Of a stretch of 64,000 nucleotides of DNA, positions 1-8,332 are shown one piece after another (positions within the stretch are counted from its first letter, which is position 1; each line of letters opens with the position of its first letter). Position numbers and translations under genes: made by a program. Below the pieces are notes generated by a model, which ran no database searches, had not been told where the DNA came from, and saw nothing but the letters and a program-made list of their open reading frames with translations. Origin of the DNA: Novispirillum itersonii (GTDB lineage Bacteria; Pseudomonadota; Alphaproteobacteria; Rhodospirillales; Rhodospirillaceae); contig NZ_JACIIX010000016.1 of the NCBI RefSeq assembly GCF_014205675.1, positions 1-64,000 of the forward strand. Reading direction: 5' to 3'.

Positions 1-80
1 CCGTCGGCAGCATCTGCGATCTCTACTCTCCCGACGAATGCTGGAATTACCTCAAGCATGCAGGATATGTATCAGATTAA
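1..80 (+). mobile_element. 3' end of an IS630-family transposase (partial)
   Basis: Reading from base 3 to the TAA at 78-80 gives a 25-residue tail, with YSPDECWNYLKHAGY near its end. This is the usual ending of IS630-family transposases, where a short proline/acidic-Cys segment is followed by an aromatic-rich NYxxxAGY motif. The rest of the gene lies outside the window. The terminal inverted repeat should follow within a few tens of bases, but I cannot define it from one end. The call rests on a short tail only. Confidence 0.6.
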
Positions 81-118
81 AGGCTCGATGCTCTAGCATA
101 TCTGCGGCGCAGGAAGGC

Positions 119-1282
119 TTACCCCCGGATGATCCAGCCGCCGCCCAGCATGTGGTCACCATCGTAGAACACGCAGGCCTGACCGGGGGCGACGCCATCG
201 ACGCTGGCATCCAGAATCACCTCCGCCGTCCGGTCCGACCCGGAAAACACCGTCGCCGCCGCCGGACGGAAGCTGTTGCGGACCTTGACCGTCACCCGGG
301 TGCCGTCCTCCTCGCTCAGGGGCTGCGCCCCCAGCCAGTTGACCGCCCGCAGCCGGAAGCGGTCGCGCCCCAGTGCGCTGCGCGGCCCGGCGATCACCCG
401 GCGGGTATCCGGATCGACCCCGACCACATACAGCCGCTCCGGCAGGCCGCCGAGGTCCAGCCCCCGGCGCTGCCCGACGGTGTAATGGATGATGCCGTCA
501 TGGTGGCCCAGCACCCGGCCATCAACATGGACAATCTCACCGGGGCCGGACGCACCGGGCCGCAGCTCCCGCACCACCCGGGCATAATCACCGTCGGGGA
601 CAAAACAGATATCCTGACTGTCCGGCTTGTCCGACACCGCCAGCCCATGGCGGCGGGCAATCGCCCGGGTTTCATCCTTGCTCAGGTGCCCCAGCGGGAA
701 CCGCAGGAAATCAATTTGGTCCTGCGTGGTGGTGAACAGGAAATAGCTCTGGTCGCGGTTATGGTCACCGCCCCGCCACAGCTGCGCCCCGGCCGGAGTA
801 GCCACCCGGCGCACGTAATGGCCGGTGGCCAGCGCCGCCGCCCCCAGATCGCGCGCCGCCTGCACCAGATCGCGGAACTTAACGGTCTGATTGCACAGCA
901 CACAGGGCACCGGGGTCTCCCCGGCGATATACGAATCGGCAAAAGCGTCCATCACGTCTTTCAGGAAGGTCGATTCGTAATCGACGACGTAATGGGGGAT
1001 TCCCAGATGGTCGGCGGTGCGGCGGGCATCATAAATATCCTGACCGGCACAGCAGGTTTTGCCCCGCCCGACAGTGAACCCGGCGTCATAGAGCTGCATG
1101 GTCAGGCCGACCACGTCATACCCGGCCTCTTTCAGCACCGCTGCGGTGACGGAACTGTCCACGCCGCCGGACATCGCCACCACCACCCGGGTGTTGGCGG
1201 CATCAGCGGGCAGATCCAGCAGATCCGGGGTGAAAACGGCGGTGCCGTCACCGGGGGCGGTCAGGTCAGGGGAAAACGTCAT
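119..1282 (-). CDS. mnmA: tRNA-specific 2-thiouridylase MnmA
   Basis: This enzyme thiolates U34 in the wobble position of tRNA Lys, Glu and Gln, using ATP and a persulfide sulfur delivered from a cysteine desulfurase. The 387-aa product has the PP-loop SGGVDSS at residues 38-44, a catalytic Cys in PCVLCN (C127/C130) and the persulfide Cys in [10 protein letters not shown] (C226), followed by a C-terminal beta-barrel. Length is normal for the family. It is the last gene of a leftward sulfur cluster (cysE, iscR, cysteine desulfurase, ferredoxin) that could supply its sulfur donor. The hairpin after the ferredoxin gene suggests at least partial transcriptional separation. The N-terminal ~30 residues before the PP-loop are slightly longer than usual, so a downstream start is possible. 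Confidence 0.96.
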   Translation of the reverse strand: MTFSPDLTAPGDGTAVFTPDLLDLPADAANTRVVVAMSGGVDSSVTAAVLKEAGYDVVGLTMQLYDAGFTVGRGKTCCAGQDIYDARRTADHLGIPHYVVDYESTFLKDVMDAFADSYIAGETPVPCVLCNQTVKFRDLVQAARDLGAAALATGHYVRRVATPAGAQLWRGGDHNRDQSYFLFTTTQDQIDFLRFPLGHLSKDETRAIARRHGLAVSDKPDSQDICFVPDGDYARVVRELRPGASGPGEIVHVDGRVLGHHDGIIHYTVGQRRGLDLGGLPERLYVVGVDPDTRRVIAGPRSALGRDRFRLRAVNWLGAQPLSEEDGTRVTVKVRNSFRPAAATVFSGSDRTAEVILDASVDGVAPGQACVFYDGDHMLGGGWIIRG

Positions 1283-1417
1283 GTCGGGGGTCCACTCTCA
1301 AAAGCCATCCACGCCCGGTGCAGACTGCGGGCTGAAACAGGGCGGACGGCGGCTGATCCGCCATACATAAGCGCATCACTCGGAAATGAAAAGCCCCCCG
1401 CTCCCGGCCCGGGAAAC

Positions 1418-1453
1418 GCAAAACGCCCGGCACCAACGGGCCGGGCGTTTTGC
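1418..1453 (-). terminator. Intrinsic-terminator-like hairpin after the ferredoxin gene
   Basis: A perfect 14-bp stem (1418-1431 with 1440-1453) closes an 8-nt loop between the ferredoxin stop codon and mnmA. The stem outer end carries an A/T run that supplies the T-tract on either strand. It should end ferredoxin transcripts moving leftward, or attenuate read-through into mnmA. Confidence 0.8.
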
Positions 1454-1478
1454 ATCATCAGCGGATGACCGGATCCGG

Positions 1479-1811
1479 TCAGTCCTTCAGGACGTTGCGG
1501 CTGCCTTCCGGCAGATGCACGACCAGACCGTCCAGATCACCGGTCATCAGAATCTGACAGCCAAGGCGGCTGGTCTTGGTCAGACCGAAGGCGAGGTCCA
1601 GCATGTCCTCCTCATCTTCGGTCGGGTCCTTCAGACGGTCGATCCAGTCCGGGTCAACCACGACGTGACAGGTGGAGCAGGCCAGCGAGCCTTCGCAGGC
1701 GCCTTCCAGATCCATGTCGTTGCGGTGGGCGATTTCCAGCACCGACAGACCCTCCGGCGCCTCAACCTCGTGGCGCTTTCCGTCCGGGCTGACGAAGGTC
1801 ATTTTCGGCAT
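1479..1811 (-). CDS. fdx: [2Fe-2S] ferredoxin, ISC/adrenodoxin type
   Basis: This is a small electron carrier for iron-sulfur cluster assembly or related reductions. The 110-aa product has the adrenodoxin-type ligands C39-x5-C45-x2-C48 (in [10 protein letters not shown]) and C85, with acidic surface patches around [10 protein letters not shown] start at the ATG of MPKMTF, which sits behind a clear GGGAGAGGA ribosome-binding site; a further upstream ATG at 1844 would add 11 unconserved residues and lacks such a site. It lies 121 bp downstream of the cysteine desulfurase in the same direction, which fits an ISC role. Confidence 0.95.
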   Translation of the reverse strand: MPKMTFVSPDGKRHEVEAPEGLSVLEIAHRNDMDLEGACEGSLACSTCHVVVDPDWIDRLKDPTEDEEDMLDLAFGLTKTSRLGCQILMTGDLDGLVVHLPEGSRNVLKD

Positions 1812-1932
1812 TCTTGGTCCTCTCCCACCATGATTGTGTGACAAGTTTGCAGTGCAGAAATGGATAGCCTGAGGTCACCGTCGCGGCAAGCGTTTTCCTG
1901 TTTCGCGATGGCAGCCCCGCTCCGGACGCCTG

Positions 1933-3036
1933 TCACCGCGCCGCCGCCGCCAGCGGGGCATAGGCGGTCAGGAAGGCATCGACATCAGCCTCCGTACTGG
2001 CCCAGCCGAAGCTGACCCGGATCGCCTCCCGCGCGGTTCCCTCATCGGCCCCCATCGCCCGCAGCACCGGGCTGGGCTCCAGCTTGCCGGAGGAACAGGC
2101 CGACCCGGCGGAGACCGCGATTCCGGCCAGATCCAGCGCCATAATCTGCCGCTGCTGGGCCACGCCGGGCAGACCGATACAACTGGTGTTGGGCAGACGC
2201 GGACTGTCCACGCCCCAGATCACCGCCGACGGGGCCAGCGCCCGCACTCCGGCCTCCAGCCGGTCGCGCAGGGCGGCCAGACGACCCTGTTCTTCAGCGC
2301 CATGGGCCAGAACCGCCGACGACGCCGCACCAAACCCGGCGATTCCCGGCAAGTTCTGAGTGCCACCCCGCTTGCCGCGTTCCTGCCCGCCGCCGGTCAT
2401 CAGCGGCGGCACCAGCTCTGCCACCCGGGCGATCAGGGCCCCGATTCCCTGTGGTCCGCCGATCTTGTGGCCGGAGATCACCAGAAAATCGACATCCAGC
2501 GCCGCAAAGCTGACCGGGATCTTGCCCAGCGCCTGTACGGCATCGCAGATCACCGCGCAGCCATGGGCCCGGGCCAGCGCCACCACCTGCGGCAACGGCT
2601 GGATCACCCCGGTTTCATTGTTGGCCAGCATCACCACCAGCGCCGCCGGGGCTGGCCGGGCCGGATCGGACAGCCGGGCTTCCAGCGCCACCAGATCCAG
2701 CAGGCCATCCGCCCCGACCGGCAGCCGTTCCGCCTGTGGGGCGGTGGCCGGGGCACAGGGATGCTCAATGGCTGACATCAGCACACAGCGCCCGGCAAAG
2801 CCGTTCAGGGCCAGCGCCATTGCCTCGGTGCCGCCGGAGGTGAAGATCACCTGCCGGGGGCTGGCCCCGGCCAGCGCCGCCACCCGGTCCCGGCTGTCTT
2901 CCATCAGGGCACGCGCCGCCCGCCCCGCCCCATGCACCGAGGACGGATTGCCCGGCACCGACAGCGCGGCGGTCACGGCAGCCACCGCCTCCGGGCGGGC
3001 CGGAGCGGTGGCGTTATAATCAAGGTAATGGATCAC
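1933..3036 (-). CDS. iscS: Cysteine desulfurase (IscS/NifS family)
   Basis: This PLP enzyme converts cysteine to alanine and holds the sulfur as a protein persulfide for Fe-S clusters and tRNA thiolation. The 367-aa product shows NPSSVHGAGR, the PLP lysine K191 in SGHKIGGPQG, the substrate-binding region ANNETGVIQP, and the catalytic loop Cys C314 in SAGSACSSGK. The loop sequence is that of class I (IscS/NifS) enzymes. The start is a GTG, 33 bp after iscR. The set iscR-desulfurase in alphaproteobacteria usually leads into sufBCD; here ferredoxin and mnmA follow instead. The iscS symbol is by class and context; nifS would be equally defensible. Confidence 0.93.
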   Translation of the reverse strand: MIHYLDYNATAPARPEAVAAVTAALSVPGNPSSVHGAGRAARALMEDSRDRVAALAGASPRQVIFTSGGTEAMALALNGFAGRCVLMSAIEHPCAPATAPQAERLPVGADGLLDLVALEARLSDPARPAPAALVVMLANNETGVIQPLPQVVALARAHGCAVICDAVQALGKIPVSFAALDVDFLVISGHKIGGPQGIGALIARVAELVPPLMTGGGQERGKRGGTQNLPGIAGFGAASSAVLAHGAEEQGRLAALRDRLEAGVRALAPSAVIWGVDSPRLPNTSCIGLPGVAQQRQIMALDLAGIAVSAGSACSSGKLEPSPVLRAMGADEGTAREAIRVSFGWASTEADVDAFLTAYAPLAAAAR

Positions 3037-3069
3037 AGCCGCAGTCCGGAACCGGTGAAGGAGATGCGG

Positions 3070-3528
3070 TTATTCCGCTGCCGGAACGCTGTCACGGAAG
3101 AGGCCGCTGGTGCCCAGCACCCGGCGTTCCACCACCTGCTCCAGACTGACCGCGCTGAGGTACAGGTAGATCTGGTTCCCCAGTTCTTCCCACAGGTCGT
3201 GGGTCATACAGCGGCCCTTGTTGTTGTGGCAGCCGGCCGGGCTGCCCGGGGTACAGCGGGTGGTCTGGATCGGTTCATCGACCGCCAGAATGATGTCGGA
3301 AATCCGCATATCCGACGACGGGCGCGACAGCAGGTAGCCACCGCCCGGACCCCGCACGCTTTTCACCAGTCCGCCCTTGCGCAGGCGGCCAAACAGCTGT
3401 TCCAGATAGGACAGGGAGATTTCCTGCCGTTCGGCGATATCCGCCAGCGCCACCGGCTTGCCGCTGGAATTGCAGGCGAGATCCGCCATGGCCATCACGG
3501 CATACCGCCCCTTGGTGCTCAGTCTCAC
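3070..3528 (-). CDS. iscR: Rrf2-family Fe-S regulator, IscR-like
   Basis: This is a winged-helix transcription factor that senses Fe-S status and represses or activates Fe-S biogenesis genes. From the GTG start (VRLSTKGRYAVMAMADLA) it is 152 aa. It has an N-terminal wHTH and the cluster-ligand set C92, C100, C107 and H110 in the segment RCTPGSPAGCHNNKGRC. The Cys spacing is slightly longer than in E. coli IscR. The GTG is chosen because AAGGAGCT lies 6-8 nt upstream and the canonical family N-terminus starts exactly there; the longer frame adds 22 unrelated residues. It sits between cysE and the desulfurase and probably regulates this cluster. Confidence 0.92.
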   Translation of the reverse strand: MRLSTKGRYAVMAMADLACNSSGKPVALADIAERQEISLSYLEQLFGRLRKGGLVKSVRGPGGGYLLSRPSSDMRISDIILAVDEPIQTTRCTPGSPAGCHNNKGRCMTHDLWEELGNQIYLYLSAVSLEQVVERRVLGTSGLFRDSVPAAE

Positions 3529-3630
3529 GTGGTCAGCTCCTTCATAAAACGTCTGTGCCCGGCCTGCCCGGAGGCAAAACCCTGAGGCGGTCATTCTGGT
3601 GTCGCGGTGTGTCCGGGCCGCACCGGCCCG

Positions 3631-4374
3631 TCAGTTCACCCGCTGTCCGTTCTCCGGTCCGGAAACGGCGGCCACCGCATCGGCGGCCTCCGGCGGGGGC
3701 ATCCCCGCGCCATCCATCCCGGTCTTTTCCATCTCTTCCAGCCGTGCCGACAGCACGGCGATCTGATCGCGCAGGGCATCCATGGCCCGCATCACCGGGT
3801 CAGGCAGCTCATCCCGCACCACGCCATAGGCGCAGAACTCTTCCGCTTTTCCACGGTCCTTCGGCACGGCCGGGCGGCCGGGAATCCCGACCATAGTCAC
3901 CCCCGGCGGCACATCGGTCAGCACCACCGCATTGGCACCGACGCGGGCCCCTTCACCGACCACCACCGGCCCCAGCACCTGCCCCCCGGCCCCGACAATC
4001 ACCCCGTCGCGCAGGGTCGGGTGACGCTTGCCCCGGTTCAGCGAGGTACCGCCCAGCGTCACCCCCTGATACAGGGTGACATCGTTGCCGATCTCGGCGG
4101 TTTCCCCGATCACCACCCCGGTGCCATGGTCGATGAACACCCGCCGCCCGATGGTGCAGCCGGGATGGATCTCGATTCCCGTCACCATCCGCGCCAGATG
4201 CGACACCAGACGCCCCAGCAGCCGGAAGCCCTGCCGCCACAGCCAGTTGGCGGCGCGGTAGGCGATGATTGCATGCACACCCGGGTAACACAGCAGCACT
4301 TCCAGCCGCGACCGGGCAGCCGGATCGTGGGCCAGAATTGTGTCTATGTCTTCCTTCAGGTGGGTCAGAAACAT
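3631..4374 (-). CDS. cysE: Serine O-acetyltransferase
   Basis: This enzyme transfers acetyl from acetyl-CoA to serine, making O-acetylserine for cysteine synthesis. The 247-aa product has a helical N-terminus, then left-handed beta-helix hexapeptide repeats from about residue 65 to 165, with the catalytic [20 protein letters not shown] region and the [17 protein letters not shown] segment. It is the EpsC/short CysE type. The C-terminal ~60 residues are a variable, charged tail. As the first gene of the leftward cluster it supplies the cysteine that the downstream desulfurase consumes. A 102-bp gap separates it from iscR, enough for an extra promoter. Confidence 0.95.
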   Translation of the reverse strand: MFLTHLKEDIDTILAHDPAARSRLEVLLCYPGVHAIIAYRAANWLWRQGFRLLGRLVSHLARMVTGIEIHPGCTIGRRVFIDHGTGVVIGETAEIGNDVTLYQGVTLGGTSLNRGKRHPTLRDGVIVGAGGQVLGPVVVGEGARVGANAVVLTDVPPGVTMVGIPGRPAVPKDRGKAEEFCAYGVVRDELPDPVMRAMDALRDQIAVLSARLEEMEKTGMDGAGMPPPEAADAVAAVSGPENGQRVN

Positions 4375-4823
4375 ATCCGGTTGATATCCGTGGCTGGTGA
4401 TGTGCTAGTATGCGCCGGTCTCACCCCGGCCCGGGGACCGGAGATCCGACCGCAGGCAGGAGCAGACCAGCCCGGAACGGATACCGGCACCGGATACCGA
4501 TGCGGGATACTTGGTCACCCCCCGCGACAGGCCACCGCCTTTCTGCAGGAGATCCACCGACCGGACTGAAGCGGACCACCGCGGACCCTGTGGCATTGCT
4601 GCCCGGCCGCTTTAGCCCTTCCAGTCTTAAGGACACTATAGGATCTCCGACAAAAGCGGTCAAGATTGAGGGGGTATATTGTTTGCAGGCTTTCCCTTGT
4701 CAATCCGGCGGGGGTCGCCTTTATTCTCAGTGCCTGACCCGGGCCGGGGCCGCCCGACCGGATTCGGGTGCCCACCGATGGTTCCGTCTTTTTTCTGATC
4801 ACCGCGCGAAGAACCCAGAATCC
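4375..4823. other. Divergent intergenic region between cysE and the hydrolase gene
   Basis: These 449 bp lie between two divergently read genes and must hold both promoters. No convincing ORF is present; the open frame running into the hydrolase lacks family similarity before its ATG. The stretch near 4640-4690 is the only AT-richer part (around GGGGGTATATTG) and is the likeliest promoter/operator zone. I could not define -35/-10 pairs with confidence. Confidence 0.4.
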
Positions 4824-5468
4824 ATGCCAGAAGTCATCTTCAACGGCCCCGAGGGCCGACTGGAAGGCCGGTATCACCACTCCAAGGCCGAAAACGCCCC
4901 GATTGCGCTGATCCTGCATCCGCATCCGCAGCATGGCGGCACCATGAACAACAAGGTGGTGTACAACCTGTACCACGCCTTCGCCCGCCGCGGTTTCTCG
5001 GTGCTGCGCTTCAATTTCCGGGGCGTCGGCCGCTCGCAGGGGGCCTTTGACAACGGTCAGGGCGAACTCTCCGATGCCGCCTCGGCGCTGGACTGGATGC
5101 AGAGCCTGAACGCCAATGCCGACCAGTGCTGGGTCGCAGGCTTTTCCTTCGGGGCATGGATCGGCATGCAGCTGCTGATGCGCCGCCCGGAGATTGCCGG
5201 GTTCGTCAGCGTTGCCCCCCCGGCCAATATCTACGATTTCACCTTCCTTGCGCCCTGCCCGTCCTCGGGCCTGATCGTGCATGGCACCGGGGACGAAATC
5301 GTACCCGGTGCGGCGGTGCAGAAGCTGGCCACCAAACTCCAGAGCCAGAAGAACATCACCGTCGAATACCGCCCGGTGGACGGGGCCAACCACTTCTTCA
5401 ACAACCACCTCGACCCGATGGTGGCTGTGGTGGATGACTACGTCGCCCGGTCGCTCGGCCGCAAGTAA
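4824..5468 (+). CDS. Alpha/beta hydrolase, small serine hydrolase type
   Basis: This is a predicted cytoplasmic esterase or peptidase-like hydrolase of unknown substrate. The 214-aa product has the HPHPQHGGTM oxyanion region, nucleophile S108 in GFSFGA, acid D157 in HGTGDEIVP, and base H190 in GANHFF, a complete triad. I start at the ATG of MPEVIFNGPEG; the frame is open upstream but non-homologous. Hydrolases of this type often sit divergently next to iscR/suf clusters in alphaproteobacteria, as here, so a housekeeping link to Fe-S or sulfur metabolism is possible but unproven. Confidence 0.88.
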   Translation: MPEVIFNGPEGRLEGRYHHSKAENAPIALILHPHPQHGGTMNNKVVYNLYHAFARRGFSVLRFNFRGVGRSQGAFDNGQGELSDAASALDWMQSLNANADQCWVAGFSFGAWIGMQLLMRRPEIAGFVSVAPPANIYDFTFLAPCPSSGLIVHGTGDEIVPGAAVQKLATKLQSQKNITVEYRPVDGANHFFNNHLDPMVAVVDDYVARSLGRK

Positions 5469-5486
5469 GCCGCTTCCAGCGCAGAC

Positions 5487-5525
5487 AGCAACAGGCCCGG
5501 TCTTCCGCCGGGCCTGTTGCTGTTT
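5487..5525. terminator. Bidirectional intrinsic terminator
   Basis: A perfect 14-bp stem (5487-5500 with 5508-5521) closes a 7-nt loop and is followed by GTTTTC on the + strand. It lies between the converging hydrolase gene and the leftward gene at 5540-6652, so it can serve both. Confidence 0.85.
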
Positions 5526-5539
5526 TCAGTCAGGGACTG

Positions 5540-6652
5540 TCAGGCCTGAATATTCAGGGTCTGGCCACTGGTGACGATCAGGCCGAGGGCCAGACCTTCG
5601 ACATCAGCCGACATCTGTTCCACCACCCCCCGATAGCCACGGCCCTGCTCCGGCTGTTCCGGGCGTCGGTCCGCCGCCGGGTCCGGGCCATCCCCCGTCG
5701 CCCCGGTCTCCTCCGCCCGCTGTGTCTGCGCGGGCTGCTTCCCGATGCCCGTCTCCGGCGACGCATCCGCCTCGGCTCCTGCCGGATTTTTCGGCCGCAT
5801 CGCCCGCAGAATCGCCACGATCTGGCGGGCAATCGCCACCGCCCTGGCCGCTTCGCCCTGCCCTTCAATCAGCACCGGATCGACCCCTGAGCCCGCCGCC
5901 TGACGGCCATCGGTGCCGGAAGACGGTGCCCCCGCCTGCTCTGCCTGCTGCTGTACCGCCTGCCGTTCAGAGGCATCGACGGCACCATCCCCGTTCAGAT
6001 CCTGCCCTGCGGTGGCGGCGGCCTGTGCCTGCCCGTCCTCGCCAGAAACGGAAGCTCCGGACGCCGAAGCTCCGGCCTCTGGGGATACGGCGGCGGTGGA
6101 TGTCGTCGCCTGTGCCTCGGCCCCCGCCGTCCGGGCCTGTGCCGGGTCACTGCCGGAGGCCCCGGCGCTGCCGCCTCCCCCCGATGCTCCGGTCAGGAAG
6201 GCTGTGGCTGATGCGCCGTGCAGGGTGCGCAGGGCAGAACTGATATCCCGCAGCACGCCTTTGACCGCCTGTGCGATTGACCGCGCCCGCTCCACATCCC
6301 CGGCAGCAGCGGCAGCCTGCGCCTGTGTTTTCAGGCGCTCCATTTCCTTGCGGGCTTTTTCCAGTTTCCGGGCCGCCTCCTCCTGCTCCGCCTTACGGCG
6401 GTCGGTCACCGTCTGCTGCTGGCGGGCTTTGCGGGCATCGTCCAGCGCTTTCTGGCGGATATCCAGTTCCGTCTCAAACCGGTCGGTCAGGGATTGCGCC
6501 TGTATCAGGGCTTTACGCTGGGTCTCGGTCAACCCGGTCAGCTCCATCACCGACAGCCGGGCACCGGACGAACGGCGCTGCCGGGCCTTGCGCAGCAGCG
6601 TGAAATAATCATCCCCCCCGGCAAAGGGGTTGGACGGGACCTGCGAAGCCAT
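5540..6652 (-). CDS. Hypothetical coiled-coil, low-complexity protein with an EF-hand-like loop
   Basis: I do not recognise the family. The 370-aa product has a basic N-terminus, a long charged heptad-like helix at about residues 55-125 (rich in A, R, K, E, Q), then a Gly/Ala/Ser/Thr-rich disordered stretch (about 150-215). At 218-229 it has a DLNGDGAVDASE loop that matches the Ca-binding EF-hand/dockerin pattern, and it ends with a short, more ordered region (VEQMSADVEGLALGLIVTSG). No signal peptide or membrane segment is visible. The C-terminal motif VSG-type ending resembles no enzyme I know. Its codon use matches the neighbours, so it is a real gene rather than a shadow. The Ca loop in a low-complexity linker could be fortuitous. 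Confidence 0.75.
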   Translation of the reverse strand: MASQVPSNPFAGGDDYFTLLRKARQRRSSGARLSVMELTGLTETQRKALIQAQSLTDRFETELDIRQKALDDARKARQQQTVTDRRKAEQEEAARKLEKARKEMERLKTQAQAAAAAGDVERARSIAQAVKGVLRDISSALRTLHGASATAFLTGASGGGGSAGASGSDPAQARTAGAEAQATTSTAAVSPEAGASASGASVSGEDGQAQAAATAGQDLNGDGAVDASERQAVQQQAEQAGAPSSGTDGRQAAGSGVDPVLIEGQGEAARAVAIARQIVAILRAMRPKNPAGAEADASPETGIGKQPAQTQRAEETGATGDGPDPAADRRPEQPEQGRGYRGVVEQMSADVEGLALGLIVTSGQTLNIQA

Positions 6653-6742
6653 GGCGTTCTGCCTTTTGTCCGGGTCTGTGCACCCGGACAGCCCGGGGCG
6701 GCGGTTCCCGGTTCTTTTCCGCGCCGCCGCAAAGGCAGCCCT

Positions 6743-6783
6743 GAAAAAGCACCGGACCGGCCGCTATTCTCAGCGGCCGGTCC
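6743..6783 (-). terminator. Intrinsic terminator of the nitroreductase gene
   Basis: A 12-bp perfect stem (6754-6765 with 6772-6783), 6-nt loop, is followed on the minus strand by a short spacer and a five-T run (6744-6748). It lies 40 bp past the stop codon of the RutE-like gene. Confidence 0.8.
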
Positions 6784-6822
6784 CAGTGTAACGGATTCGC
6801 ACCCGCCCCGCGAGTGCCGTGG

Positions 6823-7425
6823 TTACAGGATTTCGCAGGCCTCTTCAAACGACAGGCGCGGATTGCGCGGACGGATCCCGGACGGATCGCCATAGCCGAT
6901 ATTGATCAGCATGTTGGCGGTCCATGGCCGGTCCGGGAAGAAAGCGGCCTTGATCGCATCGGCATTAAAACCGGTCATCGGTCCGGTATCCAGCCCCAGC
7001 GCCCGCGCCGCCAGCAGCACATAGGCCGCCTGTAGCGTGCTGTTGCGGGTGGCGTTGTCGGCGATCACCTCCGGCTTGCCGACATACCAGCTGCGGGCAT
7101 CGGTCTGCGGATAGGTCTGCGGCAGCTTTTCGTAGAATTCCAGATCCTGCGCCACGATCACCGTCACCGGAGCCGCCATGGTCTTATCGACATTGCCCGG
7201 CGACAGGGTCGGACGCAGCCGGTCCTTGGCGTCCGCCCCGCGCACGAACAGCAGCCGGGCCGGCTGGGTGTTGGCCGCCGTCGGCGGCATCCGGGCCAGA
7301 TCCCACAGGCGGTGCAGGGTGGCATCATCCACCGGCCGGTCGTGCCATGCATTGTGGGTATGGGCCTGAAGGAACAGGGTATCAAGGGCGGCGGCATCAA
7401 CGGGGCGGCTGGCGGTCTGGGTCAT
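6823..7425 (-). CDS. Nitroreductase-family protein, malonic semialdehyde reductase RutE-like
   Basis: This is an FMN-dependent NAD(P)H oxidoreductase. The 200-aa product has the RutE/HadB-type signature: an N-terminal ARMPPTAANTQPARLLFV flavin-binding segment, a SWYVGKPEVIADNATRNS segment, the GLDTGPMTGF motif and the C-terminal INIGYGDPSGIRPRNPRL. In E. coli RutE reduces malonic semialdehyde in pyrimidine breakdown. No other rut genes are nearby, so the substrate here is open and a general nitroreductase/enal reductase role is possible. Confidence 0.85.
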   Translation of the reverse strand: MTQTASRPVDAAALDTLFLQAHTHNAWHDRPVDDATLHRLWDLARMPPTAANTQPARLLFVRGADAKDRLRPTLSPGNVDKTMAAPVTVIVAQDLEFYEKLPQTYPQTDARSWYVGKPEVIADNATRNSTLQAAYVLLAARALGLDTGPMTGFNADAIKAAFFPDRPWTANMLINIGYGDPSGIRPRNPRLSFEEACEIL

Positions 7426-7567
7426 GGCCTCAATCCGGTCAGAGAAAACATGCCCTCAGTGATGCCTCAAACTCCGGCGACGTGCCAGAGGGCCGCCGGT
7501 TACAACACTGTCTCGGTGGCGGAAACAATTGCATCACCGCCCCCGCCTCATGCCCGGAACCCCGGCA

Positions 7568-8194
7568 TCACGGCGCAAACGAAACGGTCGCCGTCGCCCG
7601 GGCCACCTTGTCCGGTCCCCAGACCTGTACCCCACCCGGGGCGCCGCTGCCCTTCAGCACGGTCCCCTGCCCCGGCGCATCCAGCAGGACGCTGCCGTCG
7701 GCATTGCGTACCTCGACCTTGCCTTCCAGCAGGAACACATCCAGCGCCCCGTCGAGCGGACCGCCCCAGAACTGAGTCCCCCGGATCCCCAGCGTCGCCA
7801 CCGGCGTCCGGATCACCGCCCCCGGCGTCGGTGAGGCCACCAGCAGGAAGGCCCCGTTCAGCAGGCTCATCACCTCCCGCGTGGTACCGGGCGGACCGAC
7901 CACCAGATCATCCAGCGTCATCGCGCCATTCCCGCCCAGCGTCAGATCCGACTGATCTTCCAGCCGGGCCTGCACCCGGCTGTCCTTCCCACCGGTCAGC
8001 AGGGTATCGCCTTTGAACAGCTCCGCCCCCGGTGCCAGCCGCCGGGTCTTGCCTTCAAAAGCCGCCGAGACCTCCCCCTGCGTTTTGACGACAGTCCCGA
8101 CCTTCTCCCGTGCCTGTGCCGGGGCACAGGCCATCAGCACAAGAACCAGACCGGCCACCACGGCCCCCCACGCTTTGTTTCGTCCTATGGTCAC
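7568..8194 (-). CDS. Exported FecR-domain protein
   Basis: The 208-aa product starts with a signal peptide (hydrophobic VVAGLVLVLMACAPAQA). Cleavage could follow AQA, or the LMAC segment could act as a weak lipobox. The mature part is a FecR domain (GTVVKTQGEVSAAF, LFKGDTLLTGGKDSRVQARL, TPVATLGIRGTQFW). FecR domains of this lone, periplasmic type occur in surface or iron-response proteins but are not ECF-sigma partners; no sigma factor or TonB receptor is adjacent. The start is a GTG with AAAGGAG seven bases upstream. The function is not known. Confidence 0.82.
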   Translation of the reverse strand: MTIGRNKAWGAVVAGLVLVLMACAPAQAREKVGTVVKTQGEVSAAFEGKTRRLAPGAELFKGDTLLTGGKDSRVQARLEDQSDLTLGGNGAMTLDDLVVGPPGTTREVMSLLNGAFLLVASPTPGAVIRTPVATLGIRGTQFWGGPLDGALDVFLLEGKVEVRNADGSVLLDAPGQGTVLKGSGAPGGVQVWGPDKVARATATVSFAP

Positions 8195-8245
8195 GCTGTG
8201 GCTCCTTTGCCTGACTGCTGGCCAAGATTAGACAGACTCCAGCCC

Positions 8246-8278
8246 CAAAAGAAAAGGCCCGCAGCACGGCCGCGGGCC
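8246..8278 (-). terminator. Intrinsic terminator of icd
   Basis: A 7-bp GC stem (8256-8262 with 8272-8278) with a 9-nt loop is followed on the minus strand by a TTTTCTTTT tract (8246-8255). It sits about 55 bp past the icd stop codon. Confidence 0.78.
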
Positions 8279-8332
8279 TCTCCTCACAGACTTTTGAGCC
8301 GCCCCCGGGCGCACCCGGAGGGCGATGGGGGC

